Assembly: GCA_017311315.1 (NCBI GenBank)
Contig: CM029627.1
Location: 154,447 to 218,446, forward strand
Direction: 5' to 3'
Source: Dendrocalamus latiflorus
Lineage: Eukaryota; Streptophyta; Magnoliopsida; Poales; Poaceae
Length of the DNA: 64,000 nucleotides
Below, piece by piece: positions 32,559 to 44,948 of the stretch. Under the pieces are notes generated by a model. It did no database searches, was not told the origin of the DNA, and saw only the letters and a program-made list of their open reading frames with translations. Position numbers and translations under genes: made by a program. How positions within the stretch are numbered: position 1 is the stretch's first letter; each line of letters begins with the position of its first letter.

Positions 32559-35500
32559 CTAAATCTTGTGATGTTCAGACCTGGTGTCAACGACGCCGAT
32601 CAGCTCGCGCAGCTCTTGGAATCTGACTCGCGCTAGTGGCTTGGTCAGCATATCAGCAAGTTGCTCGACAGAACTTGAAAACTCGATGTCGATCTTCCCA
32701 GTTTCCACACACTCACGGATGTAATGAAAACGGGTTTGAATATGCTTACTCCGATCGTGAAGAACCGGATTTTTGGTGAGTGCAATGGCAGATTTGTTGT
32801 CCACTTTCAACCTTGGTGGCGTCACCGGCGTTCCCAAGATTTCCTGAAACAAACCAGCCAGCCAGACTGCTTGACATGCCGCTGTTGATGCCACAACATA
32901 TTCTGCTTCGCACGACGACAAAGCCACCACCTTTTGCTTCTGCGACATCTAGGTGATGGGGCTGTGTGCGAGGAAGAACAAGACACCGCTTGTGCTCTTG
33001 CGATCGTCGAGATCGTCAGCCATGTTGCTGTCACTATACCCCAATAGTTTCAGCTCCACTGGCCTCCCCTTGATGTATTGCAGACCGTGGCTTCGAGTTC
33101 CAGCCACATACCTGAGAATCTGTTTCACAGCCGCCATGTGATCTTCGCGTGGCTCAGCCATAAACCTACTGACATAGCCGACGGCGAATGCTAGATCCAG
33201 CCTTGTGTTGACGAGATATCGTAATCCCCCAACAATGTTGCGGAAACTGGTGGCATCAACTGGCGCAGCTGTGCTTGCCTTGCTCAGTTTGAGCTTGGGG
33301 TCCATGGGAACATGGCAAGGGTTGCATCCTGCCATTCCCCTTTGCTCTAGCAATTTCTGGGCGTATGCAGATTGAGCGAGGAAGATACCAGTGTTGTCTT
33401 GACGCACCTCAATACCAAGGTAGTAGGAAAGCAATCCCAAATCACTCATTCGGAATTTCTCCAGCATCTCTTGCTTGAAGCGCGCTATCTCCACATCCAA
33501 AGGGCCGGTGATCAGGAGGTCGTCAACGTAGACTCCCACTACTAGCGGCTTGCTTGTAGTGCGCCTTGTGTACACGGCATGCTCGTGATCACTCCTGATG
33601 AAACCCAACGAGCTGAGACAGGCGTCCAGCTTGGCATACCATGCCCGCGGCGCTTGTCTCAACCCGTACAACGCCTTCCTCAGCTTCAGCACTTGCCCAG
33701 CCCTGCCCATGGCGAAACCAGGTGGCTGCTGGACGTACACAACCTCCTGAAGCTCGCCGTTCAAGAATGCTGATTTCACGTCCATGTGGTGGACTCGCCA
33801 ATCTTCATGTGCTGCCACTGCAAGAATCATTCTCACCGATTCTAGACGTGCCACCGGAGCAAAAACTTCATCAAAGTCGATGACGTGCTTCTGGACATAC
33901 CCCTTCGCGACAAGCCGGGCCTTGTGCTTGACGATGTTCCCGCGCTCGTCACGCTTGGTCTTGAATACCCACTTCAAGCCGATGGCGCGGTGACCTGGAG
34001 GGAGATCAGTAACCTCCCAGGTGGCGTTATCCTCGATCGAGCTCAGCTCTTCCTTCATTGCGACGCGCCAGCACTCCTCTTGCTCAGCTTCTGCAAACGA
34101 AGATGGCTCCTCAGCGCTCACAGTGTGTAGCTCGTCTCCCAGCTCCCGCTGTGCCTGCCAAGGCACCACAGTGTCCCCCAGGATGTTGTCAATCCTGCGA
34201 AAACGGAGTGGGGCATCATCAAGATCTGGCTCGCCACTTGGAGGAGACGCATGCTCAATCGGTGTCGAGGAAGGTGTCCAGTTCTAAACTTGAGCTCCGG
34301 GTGTAGTCGGCGATGGTGGCGAACTAGTTTGTTGGAGGGGCTCGTGGTCGATAGACTCGGCGAGCGGGACCACCGTGAACTCCACTTCAAACGGGTCTTG
34401 GTCTTCCCCGCCGCCGTCCTCAGCATCTTGGCCCCAGTCCCACTGAGCGTGTTCATCGAACACCACATCACGTGTGATGTGAACACGTCCTGTGACCGGG
34501 TTGTAGGCGCGGTAGGCTTTGGACCCTGGCTCATATCCGACGAAGATCATCTTCATGCTTCTTGCGTCGAGCTTCTTGATATGAGGCGTCGTGTTCTTGA
34601 CGAAGACTATGCAGCCGAAGGTGCGCAGATGGTGCACTGCCGGCTTTTTCCTGTACCAGGCTTGGAAGGGAGTCATGCCTTCTACGCTTTTAGTTGGGGA
34701 CCGGTTGAGCAGGTAGACTGCTGTCGCTACCGCCTCCCCCCAAAAGTAGCCTGGGAGCCTCTTTGCTTTGAGCATGCTGCGGGCGGCCGCCACGATGGTT
34801 AGATTCCGCCGCTCAACCACACCGGGGAATATGGTGCGGTGAGCTGACGATGAACTCCGGTGGTGGCGCAATGCTCTGTGAAGTCCGACGAGGTGAACTC
34901 CCCCCCCCCCACGGTCAGTGCGGAGAGAGCTCAACTTGTGACCTGATTGGGACTCTGTCGCCGCTCGAATTCGTTTGATCACCGCCGGTGCGCAGTCCTT
35001 GGATGGGAGCAGCTCCAACCACATGAATCTGTTGAAATCATCCACAAGGAGCAAGAAATACTTCTTTCCCCCCGGTGTCGCCGGAGTGATAGGGCCACAG
35101 AGGTCTCCGTGTACCAACTCCAGGGGCCGCTTTGCGCGTTCCCGAGCTGTTTCAGGAAATGGAGTCCTCTTATGTTTACCGATGAGGCACCCTTCGCACA
35201 GCTCGCCGGGGGATTGTAGCTCTGGCAACCCACGGACAAGACCGTCCCACGCCAGCTTCTGCAGTGCTGGGAAGTTGAGGTGCCCAAATCGGGTGTGCCA
35301 CCTCCAGGCACCCTCGGCCCCTTGCGCTGCACAACACATCGGCCGTGCGAGGGTGATGTCGAGCACGTAGAGCCGATTGGGCGCGTGGGGGATCTTGGCG
35401 AGGAGCTGGCCGTCCTTGTCGCGGACGCGCATCATGCAGCCGCGTACGAGAGCTTCATACCCTGACTCGTCCAGCTGCCCCACACTGATGATGTTCGTGC

Positions 35501-36884
35501 GGAGCTTAGGGATGTAGTACACGTTGGTGAAGGAACGAAGTTCCCCATTCTTGCACTCGAACGCGACAGTCCCGCGACCCTCAATCCGCACAAGCGACCC
35601 GTCGCCGAACTTGACCGAGCCACCAATCCCTGTGTCGAGGTTGGAGAAGGCGGCCCGGATCCCGGACATGTGATTGGTGGCGCCAGTATCGACCACCCAC
35701 CGGCGATCGTTCTTCTGTTCTTCATCCCCGATCTGCACGTGCACCTTCTCTTCAACTAGATGCACCTCCTCGCGCACATTTGGGGTCGCGTGGATCGAGT
35801 GGAGCGGCTTGGTAGGAGCGGATTGCGCTGGAGTGGGTTCTTCCACCGTCGGTGGAGAAGGGGATCTGGTGGTTCCCCTGGTCCGAATGTCGCACACCAC
35901 TCCATAAAGGAGCGATGCCTCGTCAACTTGGGCCACATGCGCCTCGCCGTTTTTCCTGGGCTTGGATCGACAGTCCCGGGCCTAGTGACCCGCCTTCCCA
36001 CAGTTGTGGCAAGTGTTACCTGGTCCATCCCGGCCTCCCGAATCGGTCCGAGGTCCCCGAGCACTCCCGTCTCCGCCGCCGGTGCTCTTTCCCTTCCCGC
36101 GACGGCGGTTGCGCCCACCACTGCTGCTGCTTCCGCCGCTTGACTTTTCCTTCTCGCGGGCCTTGTAGCGGGCGAGCCAGTCTTCCTCTGTGAGAAGAAG
36201 ACGACCCCCGCTATCCTTGGCTGCCGCGCTCGCCGGCCTCTTACGCTCCTCCACGGCTCGCAGTCGACCCGTGGCCTCTTCAACGGAGACAGTGTTGAGG
36301 TCGAGAAGAGTTTCAATGGAGATGGCTACCTGCTCGAGATATTCAGGAACCACTCTCAACATCTTCTTGACCACCTCCTTATCGGTGATCGGATCCCCCA
36401 GGACGCGCAGCTCGTTGGCGAGACCGGTGATGCGCAGGGAGAAGTCCTCAACACGTTCCCCCTCCTTGAAGGTGATCGTTGCGAATTCTTGCCGAAGCTT
36501 CTCTGCGTTCGCCTCCTTGACGCGTTCCACTCCGATGCGAACGGCGCGGATTGCTTCCCAGGCCTCACGCGCCGTCCCCTTCTGCGCCAGTGACGTCAAC
36601 ATGTCCTGCGATACAGCGCGCAGAATGGCGGCGAGCGCCGTGCGATCTACACGGAAGTCGTCGGTGCCGGGGTCGATGGCTTCCCATAGCCCTTGCGCCT
36701 GAAGATTCACGTGCATCACCATGGACCACTCGGTGTAGTTGGTGCGAGTGAGTGTCGGGTAGACGACGGAGGCGGAGGTTCTCTCAATCACGCGCTCGGC
36801 GAAGAGTTCTCGGCCGGTACGTCGCCCGCGCCGGGGCGGCGATGAAACCGACAGGCGCCGCTGTGGATCGGCCGGAAGAGACAT
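32559..36884 (-). pseudogene. Copia gag-pol, broken by three TAG codons
   Basis: One 1,442-codon frame from an ATG at 36884 to the stop at 32561-32559. Order: gag (TNYTEWSMVMHVNLQAQGLW), zinc knuckle (CHNCGKAGH), protease (WVVDTGATNHMSG), GAG-pre-integrase and integrase (HGDLCGP, LRTDRGG, VVERRN), reverse transcriptase (MDVKSAFLNGEL, GVYVDDLLITG) and RNase H (SSCEAEYV). TAG interrupts it at 35984-35982 inside the zinc knuckle, at 34286-34284 after the integrase, and at 32951-32949 before the RNase H block. In the integrase an 11-C run (34900-34910 on the plus strand) shifts the frame after the second catalytic Asp; a later small deletion near 34830 restores it. It cannot make a full product. 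Confidence 0.93.
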
Positions 36885-36918
36885 GCTGCCAGGGACGTCT
36901 CCTCGCTCTGATACCACT

Positions 36919-37195
36919 TGTTAGAGCGAATCTGCAAAATCAATTCAATCGAGCAGAGAGCGCAAGAGAGAAGACAAATGAACACTAGAGTCTTTTGTGC
37001 TGCGTGCAAAACTTGCAGCATTTTCTCTGTTTCTTCCTCCTTTTATTGAGTACTAAAAACATGGGCAACATGGCCGAACGTGGGCATGAATTCAGCCGCA
37101 CTAGGCAAAACAGAATGAGCAGAAAACGTGGGAGAATCTAACAGAAAAATAAGACTGAGTAAACAGAAAGAAACGAACAAAGATTTATTCTAACA
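36919..37195 (-). repeat. Copia 5' LTR
   Basis: 277 bp, adjacent to the Met tRNA primer site. For an element in this orientation it carries the promoter that reads toward lower coordinates, that is, toward the FAB1 coding exons. Confidence 0.97.
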
Positions 37196-37354
37196 CTAAG
37201 CAGACATAGTAGGCGCATTGATGATGATTGATTCAACTAGGGGATGAAGAGAAGAGGGGAACAAGAATGGATTAATTATGACATTGAGATGAATCAATTA
37301 AAGGATAAAACTGCTGCTAGTGTATCCTATTCTGACATACGAGGATTCAGAAAT
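37196..37354 (-). other. Remnant of FAB1 intron between two retrotransposons
   Basis: 159 bp of unique sequence between the copia 5' LTR and the gypsy 3' LTR. With 42 bp at 32231-32272 and 384 bp at 46197-46580 it makes up the presumed original intron of about 585 bp. Confidence 0.6.
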
Positions 37355-37626
37355 TGTTATGGCTACAGACCAAATAATAAACGTGGGGCTATGAAAAGAC
37401 CGCTTGGGGCTATCTAAAGCCTTGCATATACTAAAAGTGGGGGTAAATAATGAATTGGGTGTCCATTAGTTCTTCCTCCTCTCAAGCTATACAACCTTAG
37501 GGTCAACTTACAAAAATACCCTTACTATGGCTTATAATGTTAAGGGTATAAATATCCTTTTATATGCCTGATAGGCCTCTTGGCTAAGCGGGCCCAATAG
37601 GCAAAGGTGGAGGCCACTCTCCAACA
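37355..37626 (-). repeat. Gypsy 3' LTR
   Basis: 272 bp; begins TGTTATGGCTACAGACC and ends CTCTCCAACA on the plus strand. Confidence 0.9.
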
Positions 37627-38229
37627 ATAGTATCTCATGCTAAAAGGCTCTGCAACTTGTAGTCTGAAACCATGTTGCGTTGTATTTTGGCCCCCTCCGT
37701 CCTTTCGGCCCGTAGGTTGGGAGCCCCGTGGACCTTGCTCACTGTGTTGCCAGTCGCTTCGTGTTCTAGATGCATGGGACACGTGTCCTATTCATGTTGG
37801 TGGGTCATGCAGCGCGGCATCGTGGCAACGTCTGATTCTTGGGTTGTTTTGGGTCTCGTGCGTCCCTTGAAAAGGCGCACGTATTAAATCGCGGTTCCCC
37901 TCTTAAGGCTCTCTCTACTGGCACAACCGCCAAATCGTGCCACTGTTGCTAGTGTCCTTCCTTGTTTCTCTTGCATCCCTCGTGAGTGTTGGTCGTGTCT
38001 GAGCCGTCGTTTGTGTCACCCTCTGAGGATGGTTCGTGGTAGTGATCAGCGCTCTCGCCATAGGGCAATCGACGGTTCCATCACTTGTGGTGGTTCTTCC
38101 ATCGTGTTGAGCAGTGGCAGCGGCGGCGCCTGGGACGAGTCAATGGCTAGCAAGCGGTGGAGCGCGGCAGAGAAGGTGAATGACACATGTGTGAACATTG
38201 CCATGGACATTTCATCATGACCTGCGTGT

Positions 38230-39121
38230 TTGGAGGCAACCGGTATAGAGGCGCGTCGGTCGTCCATGGGGGACTTCGTGCCCTGCCCGAAGGCGCTTCG
38301 GCTACTGCAAGGTGCTGCAGAGTGTGTGGACGCTGAGCTTGATCGAAGGGTGCTATACTCATGCGGCTCGGAGCTCCTTCACAATGATCTCAAGGCTAGC
38401 GAGGTCAAGGTATGTGTCGCTCAGGGTCCCATTGTTTCTTCGTTTGCCATTTTCCTCATTGCACCTCCTTTGGTCCTACAGATGCTGGCTTTGGCTGCGC
38501 GCTCCAAGTGGTGACATATCATGAACGGAGTGGACTATAAGAGCAGCTTGTGGCCATCGAGGCAGAGGTATCCTCGGCACAGAAACTCACTACGGATGCT
38601 TCGACCGTGGCAGGGGAAGGCCAAAGCGCATCCGATTCCTTGAGTCTGAGGGTGCAAAGGCTATTGCAGACATGTAGCTCTTGGTAGAGCAAGCTCACTT
38701 AGTTGTTGCAGAAGAGCGTGAGAGCTTCATTCAATAGATTGCCATGCTGGAACAAGAGAAGGCACAGCTGGTGTTGGAGTTGGCTGAAAGGGGCCATGTC
38801 CTCGGTGAGGCGTCTATGTTGGCCTGGGGGTCCATGGAGGCCCTAGAGGTGACCCTAGAGGAGTTGGCGGTGGAGGTCTCTCCTCGGGTGCACCGGTTGG
38901 AAGACCTCATTAGCAACATCCAGAGGATCCGTGAGGCCTCGTCTCTCACTCTCAACGCTACCTGTGCATATTGGAACCACTGTTCACAGGCCATGGCGCA
39001 CATAGTGTTCGGGCTGCTCCACCTCCAGGGCTACTTGCACGTTGGTGAGCTAGTGAATCCCCAACTCAACCTCCCTATGGGGAACACAACGATGCTCCAG
39101 GCGTTGCACGCTACACGTTGA
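38230..39121 (+). pseudogene. Antisense reading frame of the gypsy element (coiled-coil, transposase_28-like)
   Basis: Lies on the strand opposite to pol, between integrase and the 3' LTR. 38230-38409 encodes a stretch with the DFVPCPKALRLLQGAAECVD region. A candidate intron (38410-38481, GTATGT..CCTACAG, 72 bp) is followed by MLALAARSKW and then a stop. From 38744 to 39121 another frame encodes LEQEKAQLVLELAERGHVLG, a helical coiled-coil-like stretch, and a conserved-looking C-terminal part (YWNHCSQAMAHIVFGLLHLQ). Antisense frames of this kind, annotated as putative gypsy-type transposon domain, are known in Tat-lineage elements; their role is unknown. Here it is broken. Confidence 0.6.
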
Positions 39122-39739
39122 TCTGTTCGCATTTTTCGTGAGCACGTCTGGGGCTACCTTGGTGAAGCGGTAGTGAAGGTTGCCCTAAAGCGGACTCTCG
39201 ATGCGACGATGGACCTCGGAACGTGGCTCAATGGAGTCTTGCATGGAGTCAAGACGGTGGCCCTGCTTCGGATATTGAGCCTGTCGACCGGTAGGTGTGA
39301 CGTCGACACGCCTATTTTTTTCCATGTGTACTCCGACATGTAGGTTGTATGCAGTTCGGGTGAACGCCCTTGCTTTTGTATGAACTATCGGCTGACACCA
39401 GCCAATGTACCCATCTATTTGTAATAAAAAGCGCGAAGTACCCATGAAATTGCCCTATGTTATGTCGTTCATCTTGTATCATGTGAATAGGTACTTAAAG
39501 GAGACCGACTCCTTGTACCAGACCGGCTCCTCCATTGGTGACTTCAGCATTGGGCCTGGGTGGAGGAGTCGTTGTGGTTCGCCAAGGCAGCCTACATAGG
39601 TGCATGTTCACCCTAAGGACTTCATAAAAGTAGAGAGCTTCGACGAGGACTAGTGTACCCCTGTTGTTGTCGTGTGCGTTGCGTGTGTTTCTTGTATACA
39701 TTAATCCCCGCGGGGATTGATATTTATAAGTGTCACTGT

Positions 39740-40225
39740 GGTCATCAATGAACTCGACGGTCAGATGAGCTAGGTTCACATGCGCTCTGTTGCCTACCCT
39801 TCGGACGAGGTAGGTTCACAAGCGCTCCATCCCCTACCCTTTGAATGCACATCGACGAAGTCAGCGGTCGGACAAGATAGATTCGCACGCACTCCGTCCC
39901 CCACCCTTTGGGTACGTGTCGATGAAGTCGACGGTCGAACAAGCTAGGTTTATGCACGCTTTGTTTCCCACCCTTCGGATGAACATCGACGAAGTCGGCG
40001 GTCAGACGAGGTAGGTTCGCTTGCACTCTATTCCCCACCCTTCGGATGCGCATTGACGAAGTCAACAGTTAGACAAGCTAGGTTTGCGTGCATATTGTCC
40101 CCCATCCTTTGGACAAGCATCGACAAAGTCGGCGATAGGATGAGGTAGGTTTGCGCGTGCTCCGTCCCCCACCTTCGGACAAGCGTTGACAAAGTCCGTG
40201 GTAGGATGAGCTAGGTTCACGTGCA
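39740..40225. repeat. Tandem array, 67-bp unit, about 7 copies
   Basis: Units follow the pattern gacgaagtcRgcggtcRgac, then aRgtaggttcgc, then a cactccgtcccccacccttt block. Successive units at 39854 and 39921 are both exactly 67 bp. It lies in the untranslated part of the gypsy element between integrase and the antisense frame. Confidence 0.85.
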
Positions 40226-40229
40226 CTCG

Positions 40230-40975
40230 TGTTTATATGTTGTAGAGTTGGCTAGGATGCATGAGGGTCCTGGCTCTTATTTATACTCTGTATAGTGGCA
40301 TGGAGCCATTGGACTCTGATATCATATTTACACTCCGTAGAGTCTCGCCGAGATGCACAAGGATCCCAGCTCTTATTTATACTATGTAGAGTGGCACGAG
40401 ACCATTGGACTCCGTGCTTGTATTTAGATTCTGTAGAGTTGGAGCAGATCCCGTGGACTCCGTACTCTCATTTATACTCCGAAGAGTTGGCCAAGACCCG
40501 CGAGGGTCTTGGCTCTGTATTTATATTCCAAAGAGTTGGCCGGGACATGCGAGGGTCTCGTCTCTGTATTTATACTCCGAAGAGTTGGCTGGGATATGTG
40601 AAAGCATCTAGACTCTTAAAAATTGGTTTTGGTAATTAATGATAATATTATATTTGGGACTAACATATGTGCTAAGATATCTTAAAAGGTTTTAGTCCCA
40701 AATTATGAATGACGATGCAACAATGGCATGCAAAGATTATGAAGGATCGACATGGCTCAAGACAAAGGTGAAATATAGCTTTAGGTCCCTTTTATAATTT
40801 TGCCGGTCTCGGTGTTTGGAGAAAAGAGTTGGCCGAGATATGCAAGGGTCTCTGTATTTATACTCCGAAGAGTTGGTCGGGATATGCGAGGGTCCCAGTT
40901 CTGTGTTTATTCTCCGAAGAGTTGGCTGAGACATGCGAAGGTCCCAGCACTATATTTAGACTCATATTTGGACAA
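40230..40975. repeat. Tandem array, 48-49-bp unit, about 10 copies, interrupted
   Basis: Units read agagttggcYgRgatatgcgagggtc then ctctgtatttatactccga. Seven lie at 40240-40606 and three more at 40826-40975. Between them a non-repeat insert of about 215 bp (40607-40825) begins ctagactcttaaaaattggttttggtaat, resembling 55412-55470, so a second small element probably inserted into the array. Confidence 0.85.
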
Positions 40976-41098
40976 GGTCATTTGTGCCAAATTGACTACT
41001 TGATTGAGTCTTGTTTGTGCGAGGTGGCTTTTAGATTTGATGGGTACAAGATTTGCGCTCGAGCATGCCCCCAATCGGAGTGTTGGCTAGGCGTAGTA

Positions 41099-44000
41099 TT
41101 AGCATAGGCGGTCTGTGTTCCATGTGTGCTTGAGGTCCTTCCCATCTAAAGTTGCCAAGCGGTACGAGCCCAGTCTAAGAGAGGCCATGATGATGTATGG
41201 TCCTTCCCACATGGAATCCAACTTGCCCGTCGTTAGAGCTTGTAGAGCCTTCCGTAGCACGAGGTCCCCAATAGTGAGCTGTCGTAGACACACCTTCTTC
41301 TTGTACGATGCTGAGGTCATCCAAATGTACTTAGCAATGTTGTCGGTGTCCTGCACTCGCATGCCATCGAGGAGGTCTAGCGACACCACGAGCTCCTAAG
41401 TCAGCGCTTGGGCCAACACTCTTCATGACCCATTCTTGAGTTCTTTGGGTGTTGTGGCTTCATCTCAAAAGAGTAGCTTGAAGAGTGTGAAGCTGGTGGG
41501 GTGCCTCACAGTGATGCACATAAACCAGAGCATACTCAATAGCTCCTCCGGCCACTTGCCTTTAGGGAGCCCGACTAGTCGCTTCTTGATGTCAATGGAG
41601 ATTGTGCCATTGGCGTGTTCGGCCACTCCATTAGATTGCGAGTATCCTATGGAGATGTAGCACACTTTTATGCCCATGCGCTCACAAAACTCCTTGAAGG
41701 CCGCCACATTGAACCATAGGCCGTTGTCCACTGTGATGTACCTTGGGACTCCGAAGTAGCATATGACGCTTTGCCAAAGGAACCTTTGCACTACTGCGGA
41801 GGTCACCTTGGCCAAGGCAGCTACCTTAGGCTATTTGGAGAAGTAATCATAGGCCACTATAATGAAATGAAGGTCACCAGGAGCCCGTGGCAATGGGTCG
41901 ATGATGTCGAGCCCCCATCACGCTAAAGGCCATACCAGGGGAATTGGCTAGAGTTGGTTGGGTGGCCTGTGAGGCATTCTCCCCATCCATTAACAACCTG
42001 CATCGCTTGACGGGGTCTTATGCATCAGAGGCTACTGTGGGCCAATAGAAACCCTGCATAAAGGTTTTATCGATGAGGGCCCTTGGGGCTATGTGCGAAC
42101 CGTATCACACACCGTGAATTTCCACAAGGAGCTCCCTTCCCTTGCGGCGTGAGAGACAATGCAGGAGGGGGTGCACGCACCCCCCACTTGTACAATATTC
42201 TATCGGCCAAGTTGAAGCCTCTCGCTCGCTGTTATAGATGATGTAGGTCCTGTGGATCATCTGGCTCTTCGGTCCCTTGTAGAAAGGTGCCGATGGGCCT
42301 CCTCCAGTTGTCCTCCTGAGTGATTTGGAGGACTTCAACGATGCACCACTTGGTGGCACGACTCCTTGACTCCAATACGTCCGCCTCCTCATTCTCGACT
42401 CTAGGTATGGACTTGATAGTTATGCCCAAGAACTAGTGTTCCTTCACCCTGACTGTCATCAAATATTTGGTGAGGTCGGGGTCCTTGACCTGGTAAGACT
42501 TGTTGACATGCCCCGTGAACAGGTGAGAATCAGTGTATACCAACACCCTCCTTGCCCTGAGTACCCTGAGCTTCTCGAGGCCAAACAATAGGGCCTCATA
42601 CTCAGTTGTGTTGTTTGTGACTGGGAAGTCAAGTCGCGCGAAGTACATCAAGCGTCGTCCCTCGGGCATCATGATGATAGCTCCAATGCCCGCTCCCAAC
42701 ACACTGTATGTGTCATCCGTGTGCAGATTCCATACCGGTTCTACAGGTGCTTGAGTCCTCGACTAAGTTGGCAGAGTCCATTCAGCGATGAAGTCTACAA
42801 GGATTTGTGACTTGATCACCATTAGTGAGATGTAGGTTATGGAGAATAGGGCTAGCTCAGCCACCCATTTGCTGATGCATACTGTATATTCCTTATTCTG
42901 TAGCATTTTCCCAAGGGGGAAGGACGAAGGAACCATGATGCTATACGCCAAAAAGTGGTGTTGAAGTTTGTGTTAAGCCCTAAGTAGCGCGTACGCCAGT
43001 TTTTCTAGTTCGGCGTACCGCATCTTCGCTCCTTGGAGCGCTTTAGAAATGAAGTACACTAGGTGCTAGACGAGCTCCTCCTCCAAGACAAGGACCAGGC
43101 GTAGCTGCCAAGTACAGTAGCACTGGAGCCTCTGGTGATAGGCACACCAGTGTAGGGAGTTTGGCGAGGTACTCCTTTAGTTGGCGGAAGGCCTGCGTGC
43201 AATCGGCACTCCAATGGAAGCCATCAGAGCCGTAGAGGGTTTTGAAGAATGAGAAGCCTCGCTCTGCGACCCTCAACAGGAAGTGGCTAAGGGCAGCAAG
43301 ACGTCCCATGAGCCTTGGACCTCCCGGACCGTCCTGGGTGGCTCCATTTAGAGTATTGCATTGATTTTCTTCAGGTTGGCTTCGATCCCTCGATCGGACA
43401 CCAAAAAGCTGAACAACTTCCCTGCTCGTACCCCAAAGGCACACTTGTCCAAGTTTAGTTTGATGCCAGCCCGACAGAGGTTGTTGAAGGTTTTTGGAGC
43501 TTCGCACCATGTGACACGGTCCGTGTGCTTTTCACTATGACATCATTGATGTAGGCTTCAACATTCCGTCCAACTGGAAGGCGAGGGCGAGGGCTACCAA
43601 CCGGGTGATGGTGGTCCTTGTGTTTTTGAGGCCGAAGGACATCCTGACGAAGCAGTATGTTCCCCCCAGGACTATGAAGCTCATTTTGGCCTCATCTTCC
43701 CTAGCCATGTGGATCTGGTGGTACCCCAAGTACGCATCTAGGAAGCTGATAAGTACACACCCTGCCGTGGCGTCCACCAATTGGTCAATTCATAGGAGGG
43801 GGTAGTTGTTCTTGGGGCATGCCTTGTTGAGGTTCATGAAATCAACACATATGCACCAAATGTTGGCAGCCTTCTTGATGAGCATTGGGTTGGCGAGCCT
43901 CTTCGGGTGGTGCACATCGCAGATGATGCCGACGGTGACCAACTTGGCTACCTCCGTCTTCGTAGCCTCCTGTTGGTCGAGAGACATGCGCTTTATCTTC

Positions 44001-44948
44001 TACTTGATGGGCCTGGTGTTGGGGCGCACCGCTAACTCAGGTTCAACGATGGAATAATCCACTCTTGTGATGTCAGCGGGCGACCATGCGAAGACATCTG
44101 CATTCCTACAGAGGACCTCTAGGAGGCCCTGCTCAGCCTCCGATGTGAGAACCTCCCCGATCGAAACCTGTTAGGAGGCATCTAGGCTATCGAGTGACAC
44201 TCTCTTAAACTCGCCCTCTGGCTTGGGCTTGGGGGTCCACCCCAAGGCAGATAGCGAGGACGGTATAGATGTCGCGATGGTCTCAGTCATAGTGTTCACC
44301 TTCCAGAGGGGACCTTGTGCACCCAGTTATATATGGCGCGTGAGGTCCTCAATCACCGTGATGATTCCCTTTGTTCCTAGGAGCTTCATGCAAAGGTAAT
44401 TGTGGTTCAGGACCAACCCCAAATGTGTTGAGTGTTGCTCTGCTGAAGATGGCATTGTATGAGTAGGAGAGGTCCACCACGTTGAAGGTCACCACCTCTC
44501 TTCCCACTTGCTCCCCCTAGCCAAAGGATACTTCGAGCACCACTTGGCCCAATGCACTTATCGAACGCCCTTTGAAGCCTTGCAGGGGCACTCCCAGAGG
44601 GTCCAACCTGCTTCGAGGGATGTCCATCTAGTCTAAGGTACTAGCGAGTAAGATGTCTATCGAGCTGCCTCTGTCTACGAGGACATGCCTTACATCGCAT
44701 TTGGCAATGCAGGCTTCTATGACCAGCGGATCTTGGTAAGGGAAGTCCACTCCCACCACATCCTCCGCTATAAAGGTAATATCAGCCTGTTCCCACTCTG
44801 GGGGCACCTGCGTAGAGTGTGCGGCAATGTGATGTAGCCGGCTGGCATAGGCTCTTCGCTGCCTTTTGGAGGAGAATTCCAGCGATGAATCTCCCATGAT
44901 AATGTTGATGACTTGGTGAGGTCCGGCCTCCAGTGCTTGTATACGCAA
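41099..44948 (-). pseudogene. Gypsy protease-RT-RNase H-integrase remnants
   Basis: Broken frames read leftward. Protease near 44700-44640 (VLVDRGSSIDILLA; the usual Gly after Asp is Arg). Reverse transcriptase 43987-43043 (WCICVDFMNLNKACPKNNYP, GYHQIHMAREDEAKMSF, RMSFGLKN); the YxDD box is not in an open frame. Archaeal-type RNase H 42702-42433 (NNTTEYEALLFGLEKLR, LVYTDSHL). Integrase core 41815-41465 (GVPRYITVDNG, YSQSNGVAEHANGTI) and its C-terminal part 41389-41099 (LRQLTIGDLVLRK, WEGPYIIMAS). Many stops and shifts between these blocks show it is long inactive. Confidence 0.9.

Larger units (their letters stand above)
32273..37195 (-). mobile_element. Copia LTR retrotransposon, near-complete and young
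   Basis: 4,923 bp with two 277-bp LTRs that differ at one base (c at 32482 versus t at the matching site near 37128). Flanks are ctgag (32268-32272) and ctaag (37196-37200), a 5-bp duplication with one change. A primer-binding site complementary to initiator Met tRNA (TGGTATCAGAGC, minus strand 36916-36905) lies 2 bp inside the 5' LTR, and a GGGGGAGAT polypurine tract lies at 32550-32558. The single long gag-pol frame runs right to left. The element lies in the FAB1 5'-UTR intron in the same orientation as the gene. Confidence 0.97.
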
